From positions 206,204 through 270,203 of the forward strand of contig NZ_QMEK01000006.1 in assembly GCF_003390845.1 (NCBI RefSeq): a stretch of DNA of 64,000 nt, given 5' to 3'. This document shows positions 9,256 through 16,178 of the stretch, piece after piece. A program made the translations under genes and the position numbers. Positions within the stretch are counted from its first letter, which is position 1. Each line of letters starts with the position of its first letter. Under the pieces are notes generated by a model. It ran no database searches and was not told the origin of the DNA. It saw only the letters and a list, made by a program, of their open reading frames with translations. The stretch is from Tropicimonas sp. IMCC34043 (GTDB lineage Bacteria; Pseudomonadota; Alphaproteobacteria; Rhodobacterales; Rhodobacteraceae).

Positions 9256-10140
9256 CTATTGCGCGCCAATCCGACCGAGGAACCCTTTGACAAGCGCGAT
9301 GGCCTGTTTCGTGGCCTCGGGCGAGAACTCCAGCGTGCTGAACAGCGACTTTTCCTGCTGGTCGAAGCCGTGGGTCGTGCCTTCCAGCACATGCCATTCG
9401 ACCGGAAGCCCGTTTGCCTTCATGCGCTCGGCAACAGCAAGGCACGCCTCCTCGTTGACGATCGTGTCGTCCTCGACCACCAGAAACTGCACCGGCAGAT
9501 CGGCGCTCCAGCCGTGGCGCGAGACCTGGCTACCGACACCGCAGTAGGGATAGAGCAGGACCGCGCCGACCACCCCGTCAAGCCCCATGTCGCCCTGTCC
9601 CTCGGGCCAGCGCGCGAGGTTGAAAGGCCGTCTTCCCTGCCCGCTCAGCGACAGCAGATCGAGGATCGACCAGCCGCCATGCGAACTGCCGATGAGGACG
9701 ATCCGGTCAGGATCGACCCGCGGCATGGCCCGCACATCGGCCAGGGCAACCGCGATGTCGCCGGCCCGTTCGCCACCGGTCAGGACCTGCCCGGCACAGA
9801 CCAGACGCCAGAGCTGCGCCTCCGTCAGACCTCGCGGTCCGTGGCTGTCGACCATCATCGCGCCCCAGCCCATCCGGTTCAGCGCCTCCGCCCAACGGCC
9901 AAGGTTGTCTTTCGGCCCGTCGCAGCCCGAGATCAGAATCGCGGTCGGAAATGGCCCCGGCCCCGACGGTAACTGAACGCGATAGGACGGCCGCAGCATC
10001 TGTGCCAGGGCTTCCGGGTCCTGCCGTTCCACCGACCAGCCCTGGTAGCGCAGATACGTGTTGCACCCGAGCAATCCCATGGCAGCCGCGATGGCACCAA
10101 GCCCCGAAACGATCCAGATCCATCGTCGTTGCATCTGCAT
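9256..10140 (-). CDS. Exported alpha/beta-hydrolase, dienelactone hydrolase-like lipoprotein
   Basis: The 294-residue product begins with a hydrophobic segment ending in LLGC, a lipobox, so it is probably a membrane-anchored periplasmic lipoprotein. The hydrolase core has the nucleophile elbow GSSHGG (about residue 150), a candidate acid in the FLVVEDDTI strand, and the catalytic histidine in GTTHGFD, the pattern of dienelactone hydrolase-like enzymes. The substrate is unknown. Its start directly abuts the stop of the next upstream gene (10141), so the two are cotranscribed, and both are predicted hydrolases of the cell envelope. Confidence 0.75.
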   Translation of the reverse strand: MQMQRRWIWIVSGLGAIAAAMGLLGCNTYLRYQGWSVERQDPEALAQMLRPSYRVQLPSGPGPFPTAILISGCDGPKDNLGRWAEALNRMGWGAMMVDSHGPRGLTEAQLWRLVCAGQVLTGGERAGDIAVALADVRAMPRVDPDRIVLIGSSHGGWSILDLLSLSGQGRRPFNLARWPEGQGDMGLDGVVGAVLLYPYCGVGSQVSRHGWSADLPVQFLVVEDDTIVNEEACLAVAERMKANGLPVEWHVLEGTTHGFDQQEKSLFSTLEFSPEATKQAIALVKGFLGRIGAQ

Positions 10141-11814
10141 TCACCAGGGCGCGGGGCGCCGTTCGAAGATTGCCTTCAACTCGGCGGACCGCCCGGGGCT
10201 CCAGCCTTCGGGTTCCATCACCGCGGCCCAGGCGTCGATATAGTCGGGCGCGATATAGAAATGCCCGAAGCCCGGCACCTGCAACGAGATCACCATGTCG
10301 AGCGCGATCTGGAACATGGTGACGCCCGGGATCCACGGCAGCTGTTCCGAGACATCGAAGGCGCGCTGACCGCGCATCCAGTCCGGCCGGCGATAGCCGC
10401 TGTCGAAGGTGAAGACGACGATCGGGTCGCTGGCATAGTTCAGGAACACCAGCCGGATCGGCCCCCAGGCGCCAGTGACCAGCGGATCGAAGCCCTGCTG
10501 ATTGGTGGCGCGGGCAAGCGACCCGTTGCCCCAGCGCGGACGCCAGGCCGGGCTGTCAGGCTGCCTGCCATCCCGCATCTGCGCCCACATCGGGCTGAGG
10601 AACGGCGAGCCGACCCAAAGCGCGCCATCGATGGGGTCTGCCAGCAGATCGAGCAGCGGCAGGGTCATTTCGGAATTGAAGGCGCCCTGGCTGAGGCCGT
10701 GGACATAGAGCTTCGGCCGGCTGTCCTTGGGCAGGGTCGTCCAGTAGTCGTAGATCACGTTGAACAGCGCGCGCGCCTGATCGATGCCATATTCGGGATG
10801 GACCAGCAGCGCGAGGAAGCTGGTGAGATAGGAATACTGCACCGTCACCGTCGCCACGTCGCCGCCCAGCAGAATGTCGAGCGCATCGTGCGAGCCCGCA
10901 TCCATCCAGCCGGTGCCGGTGGGCACCATCACGACCAGGGCCGAACGGTCAAAGCCGCCGGTGCGGATCAGTTCCTTCAGCGCAAGTTCGGCGCGTTCCT
11001 CGGGTGTGTCGGCAGAGCGGCGGCCGACATAGACCCGGACCGGCTCCATCGCGCCCTCAGGATGGAATTCCTCGATCTCCGCAAGGGTCGGTGCAGCGCT
11101 GACAAAACGCCGGCCCCAGCGCCCCATCTCGTCCCACTTGACCAGCGACGCGGCGCTGCCGGTCTTCATCGGATCTGTGGGTTGCGGCGTCTCGGGTTCG
11201 ATCAGCAGGTCTGCCGCCTCGAACGACGCATCGGCCCCCTCGAGGATCCGCTGCACCAGCACCCCGTCGACCAGCGTCCAGACCAGGAACACCGACAGCA
11301 GGAAGCCGAGGAACAGCCCGATCCGCTGCGGCATCACCCGCCCCAGCAGCCGGTCGAGCCGCCACATCAGAAAGCCCACGAGCCGGCCCAACAGCAGCAA
11401 CACCAAAAAGACCGCGAAAGCCACGCCACCGATCACGTATGGCTGCGAGGTCTCGACAGCGTCGAGATGCATCACCGCACGGGTAACATTCTGCCAATCC
11501 GCAGCCTTCCAGAGAAAGGCCATCGAAATCAGCAGCGCCACGCCGACGGACACAAGTCGAAGCGAGCGGGAATGCCGCGCGTCAGGCATCGGCAGTTCGA
11601 GAAAACGCCAGAGCCACCAGACATAGGTGGCAACCCAATACCCGATCACGGCCACAGCCCCGCCAAGCGCGCCCTGGATCACCGGATCCCTCGGCAGCAT
11701 CGACGGCGTCAGCGTCGCCCCGAAGCAGAGCGCGGCCACGATCACCGCCGGCGCCCGCAACCCCCACCCTGACTCCGGCCGCCCGATTCCGGAGAAAAGA
11801 CCCTTCTCAACCAT
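10141..11814 (-). CDS. Membrane-bound alpha/beta-hydrolase family protein (Abhydrolase_9 type)
   Basis: The 557-residue product has an N-terminal membrane domain of about five hydrophobic helices (residues 20-175) followed by a soluble hydrolase-like domain. The latter includes VVMVPTGTGWMD, YVHGLSQGAFNSEM (a G-x-S-x-G-like elbow, GLSQG) and the late FGHFYIAPDY, as in proteins annotated alpha/beta-hydrolase family with Abhydrolase_9 domains. Such proteins are poorly characterised; a lipid or cell-envelope ester is a guess. It is the first gene of a two-gene operon with the hydrolase lipoprotein downstream. Confidence 0.7.
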   Translation of the reverse strand: MVEKGLFSGIGRPESGWGLRAPAVIVAALCFGATLTPSMLPRDPVIQGALGGAVAVIGYWVATYVWWLWRFLELPMPDARHSRSLRLVSVGVALLISMAFLWKAADWQNVTRAVMHLDAVETSQPYVIGGVAFAVFLVLLLLGRLVGFLMWRLDRLLGRVMPQRIGLFLGFLLSVFLVWTLVDGVLVQRILEGADASFEAADLLIEPETPQPTDPMKTGSAASLVKWDEMGRWGRRFVSAAPTLAEIEEFHPEGAMEPVRVYVGRRSADTPEERAELALKELIRTGGFDRSALVVMVPTGTGWMDAGSHDALDILLGGDVATVTVQYSYLTSFLALLVHPEYGIDQARALFNVIYDYWTTLPKDSRPKLYVHGLSQGAFNSEMTLPLLDLLADPIDGALWVGSPFLSPMWAQMRDGRQPDSPAWRPRWGNGSLARATNQQGFDPLVTGAWGPIRLVFLNYASDPIVVFTFDSGYRRPDWMRGQRAFDVSEQLPWIPGVTMFQIALDMVISLQVPGFGHFYIAPDYIDAWAAVMEPEGWSPGRSAELKAIFERRPAPW

Positions 11815-11939
11815 GCGTCACCCATGCATTGCCGACGCCGTCTGGTTAGCATGCGCCCCCGGCCCCCCCAAGAGGAATGACCCCGGTCTGACTTTCGGGA
11901 CTTTGTGAAAGTTTTTTGTCGGAGACGGTCCTTTTCCCC

Positions 11940-11968
11940 TTGCGGCCATCCCGAACCAGCCCTAGTTA
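11940..11968 (+). promoter_or_regulatory. Promoter of the initiator tRNA gene
   Basis: TTGCGG at 11940-11945 and TAGTTA at 11963-11968 are separated by 17 bases, with the tRNA 5' end 12 bases further on. This is a good sigma-70-type arrangement for a stable RNA. Confidence 0.6.
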
Positions 11969-11980
11969 GACGGCTCTTGG

Positions 11981-12059
<79 letters not shown>

Positions 12060-12083
12060 TTCTTTCGCGTTATCAAACGCTTG

Positions 12084-12107
12084 AACGCCGCCCGCACGGG
12101 CGGCGTT
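12084..12107 (+). terminator. Hairpin after the tRNA, carried by the island
   Basis: AACGCCGCCCG and CGGGCGGCGTT form a perfect 11-bp stem with a two-base loop, 26 bases after the tRNA CCA. It lies on the island side of attL, so the island supplies a replacement terminator for the tRNA whose own one is now at 53616-53646. Confidence 0.7.
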
Positions 12108-12124
12108 TGCGTTTCCACCACCCG

Positions 12125-12143
12125 TGGAAGCACTATGGAAGCA
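12125..12143 (+). repeat. Tandem TGGAAGCA repeat, candidate integrase arm site (left)
   Basis: TGGAAGCA occurs at 12125-12132 and 12136-12143, an 11-base period. The same pair with the same spacing is found at 53398-53416 close to attR. Direct repeats near att cores at both ends are what arm-type integrase sites look like. Confidence 0.5.
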
Positions 12144-12424
12144 AGAAGGGCCGAAGTCCTTCATATCGCTTCGAAAATCCGTACACCCGCGCCTTCGCGA
12201 AGTCGCGCCCAACCCTCAGTACGGAAGAAGCATGGAACGACCAATGTGTCTATGCCGTGCTCTGAAGGGGCATCCATACGCGCACACCAAGGCGCTTTGC
12301 ACGATGGCAGGACGGCAAGAGGCGCTTCCGGTCAAGAAATCGTTGCGAGGGCCCGCTACGCACGGCAGCATACCTCTCAACGGGGGTCATTTCTAAAGAA
12401 CTTGCCCAATGTGAGATATTGACC
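12144..12424. other. Island left-end spacer without a convincing gene
   Basis: Apart from the hairpin and repeat listed just upstream, this stretch shows only short overlapping frames with no recognisable protein, no good ribosome site and unnatural composition. It probably holds the promoter of the gene starting at 12425. Confidence 0.5.
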
Positions 12425-13465
12425 ATGGCAGCGCGTGACGTTTCCTTTGCAGGCTTCAATCTCCTGAACCTGCAGCTTCCCGGAAAGAAGGTCTACTCGG
12501 ACTCGGACGGATGGGAGCAAGCGATTTATGATCGCAAGGTCACCTGGTCGGCGCAGATGCTGCGCCGGCTCGCAGCCGACTTCGTGGGTTTTCAAGAGCT
12601 CTGGGCCGCAGAAGCACTGGACCAGGTGATCGAGGGCGCGGGGCTCAAGAATACGCATACCGCGCTCGTGCCACCGGATCATGCCGGGAACGGCATCGTC
12701 TGCGCCGGTGCCGTAAGGTCTGACATGCTTGTTGCCGATCCTGAGTGGATCACCGATTTCCCGGCAGAGACGGTTCTCAGAAGCACCGGCGATGATCCGC
12801 AGCAGGAGACGATCGAAGTCAATCTGCGCAGCTTTTCACGCCCGGTACTACACGCGCAGGTCAGGCCGGACCCGCGGACCCCGGTCATCCATGTGTTTGT
12901 CTGCCACTTCAAGTCGCGGCGACCGGCCGAGGTTTGGCGGGAAAGGGATTGGTACAAGCGCGATGTTCATGGCCCCCACGTCACCGCACTTGGCTATGCG
13001 ATCTCGACCGTGCGGCGCACGGCGGAAGCGGCAGCGCTTCGGGTTCTTATCACCCAGATTGCCAAAGGCACTCACGCTCCGGTGGTGGTCATCGGCGACA
13101 TGAATGATGGCGACAATTCCAATACGCTCAATATTCTGACCGAGCAGCCGCAGTACTTGAGCCCGCTCTCGGAAGGGGGCGGCGACAATGCGCTGTACAC
13201 GGCGCAGACCCTGCAGGAGTACCGCTCGACTCGCGACGTCTACTACACTCACATATTCAAGAAACAGCGGGAGTGCCTCGACCATATCCTGTTCAGTGAG
13301 CAGTTCTATGACAACTCGACCGATCGCCTTTGGGCGTTTGATGAGATGACTGTTGAGAACGACCACCTCAACTACGACGATCACAAGGTGAGCGGTACGG
13401 CCGACCACGGCGTAATCCGCGCTTCCTTCAAATGGAAGCCTGCGCCGCGCGCGCCGGGCTCCTGA
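12425..13465 (+). CDS. Endonuclease/exonuclease/phosphatase family protein
   Basis: The 346-residue product has the scattered motifs of the EEP superfamily (DNase I/exonuclease III/phosphodiesterase fold): FNLLNL near the N terminus, GFQELWA with the catalytic glutamate, VFVCHFKS, VVIGDMNDGDNSNT (the GDxND motif) and a final TADHGVIRA with the SDH-like histidine. It has no signal peptide, so it acts in the cytoplasm on a phosphodiester substrate that cannot be told from sequence. ATG at 12425 was taken in place of TTG at 12419. It is the first island gene; whether it is defence, DNA metabolism or cargo is unclear. Confidence 0.75.
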   Translation: MAARDVSFAGFNLLNLQLPGKKVYSDSDGWEQAIYDRKVTWSAQMLRRLAADFVGFQELWAAEALDQVIEGAGLKNTHTALVPPDHAGNGIVCAGAVRSDMLVADPEWITDFPAETVLRSTGDDPQQETIEVNLRSFSRPVLHAQVRPDPRTPVIHVFVCHFKSRRPAEVWRERDWYKRDVHGPHVTALGYAISTVRRTAEAAALRVLITQIAKGTHAPVVVIGDMNDGDNSNTLNILTEQPQYLSPLSEGGGDNALYTAQTLQEYRSTRDVYYTHIFKKQRECLDHILFSEQFYDNSTDRLWAFDEMTVENDHLNYDDHKVSGTADHGVIRASFKWKPAPRAPGS

Positions 13466-13472
13466 GCAAGAG

Positions 13473-13982
13473 ATGCGGGGGTTCATGTCCGGTTTCAGGT
13501 TCTTTGCTGGCGTTGGCGTCAGTATCGCCGCTTTCGCTGTGAACGCAGACGCGGTCAGCGCCCACACCGTCCTTGACCGTCTCATCGTCGCCGAGCAGCC
13601 GTGCAGCGGACTCAAGACCGACACGGTGTTCGGCACCGTCAGCATTGACCGTCTGAAGGAAGTCCGTGTTCCGGCTGCGGACATTTCGCTGCGCGATGAC
13701 CTGCTGGCGATCTCAATGGATGGCAGCCTCGCATGCCAGACTTCGGGCCAGGCCTTGTTCCCGGGGGATGCGACGGCAAGCTTGACCGCCCGTCCCGAAA
13801 TCGATCTGGCCTCCTGCGAAATCGGGGACGTCTCCATTGAGCTTGGCGAGTTTGGCGGCACATTCGCGCTTGCGATCCAGCAGTTCTCCGGCCAGATCGA
13901 GGCGGCTCTGACCGAGGAAGTGCGCAGCGGCCTTATCGATGCCTGTGAAGCGCTAAGCGTTGCTGCGGGAGTGGAGCCATGA
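13473..13982 (+). CDS. Exported protein of unknown function
   Basis: I do not recognise a family. The 169-residue product has an N-terminal signal-like segment (residues 1-30, ending NADAVSAHT). The mature part contains four cysteines, in EQPCSG, SLACQT, LASCEIG and IDACEA, suggesting two disulfides in the periplasm. It starts seven bases after the EEP gene and its stop overlaps the next gene by ATGA, so the three are likely one operon. Confidence 0.6.
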   Translation: MRGFMSGFRFFAGVGVSIAAFAVNADAVSAHTVLDRLIVAEQPCSGLKTDTVFGTVSIDRLKEVRVPAADISLRDDLLAISMDGSLACQTSGQALFPGDATASLTARPEIDLASCEIGDVSIELGEFGGTFALAIQQFSGQIEAALTEEVRSGLIDACEALSVAAGVEP

Positions 13983-14614
13983 CCGGAGAGAGCCCATACG
14001 ACAATATCTGGAGCTGGCTCGCCGCCGCGACAATCGGCCTCAGTGTCGCCACGTTCGTCTTTTTGCGGACGGGCGGTTATTCAGTCTTTCCTACGGATGA
14101 TGCCCTCGTCCAGGACGACGCGATGGTTACAGTCGCATTCTGGGGCGCCCTCATTTGCTCGGCAGGTCTGCTCGGGCTCGGCATACTTGCACGGCGGTAC
14201 GCGGGGTCTGAATACGCCCGGGCGGGTCTTAGCTGGCCCCGACTTGTCAAGGTGGAGACCGAGGCCCGTGATCCCTTCGTTGCGCGCATCGCGCTTTCTG
14301 TAACGCTCGTGCTACCGCTGGCCGCCACAGCTGCCAGCCTTTACGTCTACGTAACGAAAAGCCGCATCAGCCTTTGGGAAGCAACGACATCTCTCGCTCC
14401 CGGATTTTTCAGCAGCCGCACGGCGGCCCTTCGCTACGATTGCGAAAACAGTCCGTGTTTCAGATTTCATCCCAAGGACGGAGTAGCGCCGTTCGGGCAG
14501 GAATGGTTCTGGTTTAGCGATGCGTTGCTGCTGCTCCTGCTTTTGGGCTGTGTGGTGGTCTGGGGGCATTTCGTTGCGGGCTCGAGGCGGCAGACGCATG
14601 GTTCGGCTCCCTGA
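13979..14614 (+). CDS. Integral membrane protein of unknown function
   Basis: The 211-residue product has about four membrane segments: WLAAATIGLSVATFVFL, VAFWGALICSAGLLGLGIL, IALSVTLVLPLAATAASLYV and ALLLLLLLGCVVVWGHF. Between segments 3 and 4 lies an extracytoplasmic loop with two cysteines (DCENSPCF). No family is recognised. Translational coupling to the exported protein upstream suggests the two act together at the inner membrane. Confidence 0.6.
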   Translation: MTGESPYDNIWSWLAAATIGLSVATFVFLRTGGYSVFPTDDALVQDDAMVTVAFWGALICSAGLLGLGILARRYAGSEYARAGLSWPRLVKVETEARDPFVARIALSVTLVLPLAATAASLYVYVTKSRISLWEATTSLAPGFFSSRTAALRYDCENSPCFRFHPKDGVAPFGQEWFWFSDALLLLLLLGCVVVWGHFVAGSRRQTHGSAP

Positions 14615-14841
14615 GGCCGTCCGGCTGCAGCGGGTGGCCGCGCCTCGGCTCCGCCTTCACAGGGTCCAGGTAAACTCTATCCCTATGCCACGCTTGTCGC
14701 TATGCGGAGCGGGGATGACACGTTATGGTGTCTCACAAGCACAATGAGTTTGTAGGCGACCCTGAGGCACTGAGGGTCAAATTGTTAGTTGTGGCGCATA
14801 GGGCGCGCAGTAGCTAGCTATTCGCCCGGCAGGGACTGACA

Positions 14842-15396
14842 ATGGTGATCGGAGATAGCGACAAAGAATCGGAAAAACCCGACTCCCGTCTTGGTGAAGT
14901 CGATGAAACACAACCTTTAACCGAGGCGGGCGAGGTTTCTGTTTCCGATTCCACGGAGGCTCCATCAAAGGGTACTCCTGAGACCGACAAAGACAAACCT
15001 ATGCCACCACTCAATCAGTTGCTCGGGCGGCTGAAGGACTACAAAGAGTTTGTCGCAATTTTGGTGTTTTTCCTTGGCGGCCTTCTCTGGGTTTATGGTG
15101 TTTTCGCGACGCAGAAACAGGTTGATCAGATCAAGTGCCTACTGAATACGAATATTAGCCTTATTCATAACCAAACCCAGTCCCGATTCCTTCTTCAAGA
15201 ACTTACTTCCAAACAGCTTTCACTAGCTGAGGTGATAGAGCGCGGCAATGCAGGGACTCCGCATCGCGGGGATCGTCGACTCGCGTTGCAGCTCGAAACA
15301 GAGATCGATCTCCTGAAAGATAAAGTCAAAGATGCTGAAGATGCATCGGCGGAGTCCTTGGACCTTCTAAAAAAGAGTGCGTGTGATGATGCATAA
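14842..15396 (+). CDS. Single-pass membrane protein with coiled coil
   Basis: The 184-residue product has an acidic, low-complexity N terminus (residues 1-52, rich in S, E, D, T), one hydrophobic segment (FVAILVFFLGGLLWVYGVF, about residues 71-89) and a C-terminal region with heptad-like spacing (about 120-180) that is probably a coiled coil. No family is recognised. The base composition is clearly less GC-rich than the phage genes. AGGGA lies seven bases before the ATG. It overlaps the next gene, which encodes a secreted Cys-repeat protein. Confidence 0.6.
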   Translation: MVIGDSDKESEKPDSRLGEVDETQPLTEAGEVSVSDSTEAPSKGTPETDKDKPMPPLNQLLGRLKDYKEFVAILVFFLGGLLWVYGVFATQKQVDQIKCLLNTNISLIHNQTQSRFLLQELTSKQLSLAEVIERGNAGTPHRGDRRLALQLETEIDLLKDKVKDAEDASAESLDLLKKSACDDA

Positions 15397-16159
15397 AGCC
15401 ACACCAGAGAGGTGGATTTTCGCGTACTTCACCTGCATTTTATTTGTGTTAACAAGCACTGCAATTGCGCAAGAGTACAATGTCGGAACCTTAAGAAATT
15501 GCGCCGTGATTCGCGATTGCACGTCAACCATAGATTGCAACCGACGCCCTCCAACTAGGGACTGCACCACAAAGCTGCTTTTCGGCATACGATACAATGA
15601 TCCAGCATGCGAAGCAGCGCGCGCTGCGGAGAAGAGCTATTTCGAGTCGCAACGAGCGCAATGCGAAGCGAGCAAGGCCGCTGCTAGGCTTGATTGTGAG
15701 CGCCTAAAATCGCAGGAAAAACTGCAGTGCGAAGCGCAACGTGCGGTTGAGATTCGAGCTGGAGAGCAATTTCGCCGCCAGGTGCAGGACCTGCCTCTTG
15801 GAACTGCCATTCCGATCGAAGCTCCGAGCTTTCTCCAAGATGGTCAAGTTTTGCCGTCTGAGGAAGCAGCGGCCAAGCAGTGGCTTCAGCTAAGTGTAAG
15901 CACGTTGGACAATGTGCCAGAGGCCATGACCCTTTTCTTTGACAACATCGGGATCTTTGTAGTCGATGGTGTATTGTTGCGCGACGCCTCTGTTGGCCCT
16001 CCGACCGCACGCGAGTGGATTGGCGCAATGTTCTTATCCTCAGAGGCAGAGCGTCTTGGTGGGGACGCGTATTTTCAAGTGGCTGCTACGGCTGGCAGTA
16101 AGTTAGTAAATAGGGCTCTAGAAATAATTGACTCTACGTGCGAGAAAATTGACTGCTAA
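15386..16159 (+). CDS. Exported Cys-repeat protein, partner-like to the lipoprotein at 16179-18362
   Basis: A signal peptide (residues 1-28, ending TAIAQ) exports this 257-residue product. The mature N terminus has cysteines at residues 39, 45 and 51 (six apart) and 60. Next comes a helical region with cysteines at 75, 93, 104 and 115. The last three are exactly 11 apart, and position 86, 11 after residue 75, is a phenylalanine. The sequence CERLKSQEK followed two residues later by CEA is shared with the neighbouring lipoprotein, so the two are related through these repeats. The C-terminal 140 residues are not recognised. ATG at 15386 overlaps the previous gene. It converges on the lipoprotein gene with only 19 bases between stops. 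Confidence 0.65.
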   Translation: MMHKATPERWIFAYFTCILFVLTSTAIAQEYNVGTLRNCAVIRDCTSTIDCNRRPPTRDCTTKLLFGIRYNDPACEAARAAEKSYFESQRAQCEASKAAARLDCERLKSQEKLQCEAQRAVEIRAGEQFRRQVQDLPLGTAIPIEAPSFLQDGQVLPSEEAAAKQWLQLSVSTLDNVPEAMTLFFDNIGIFVVDGVLLRDASVGPPTAREWIGAMFLSSEAERLGGDAYFQVAATAGSKLVNRALEIIDSTCEKIDC

Positions 16160-16178
16160 TTTTGTTCTTGCATCCCAG

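Noticed and set aside
12081..12422. Possible small gene after attL
   Set aside because: The frame starts inside the terminator hairpin, has no ribosome site and its product matches nothing; the region is better read as att-arm and promoter sequence.
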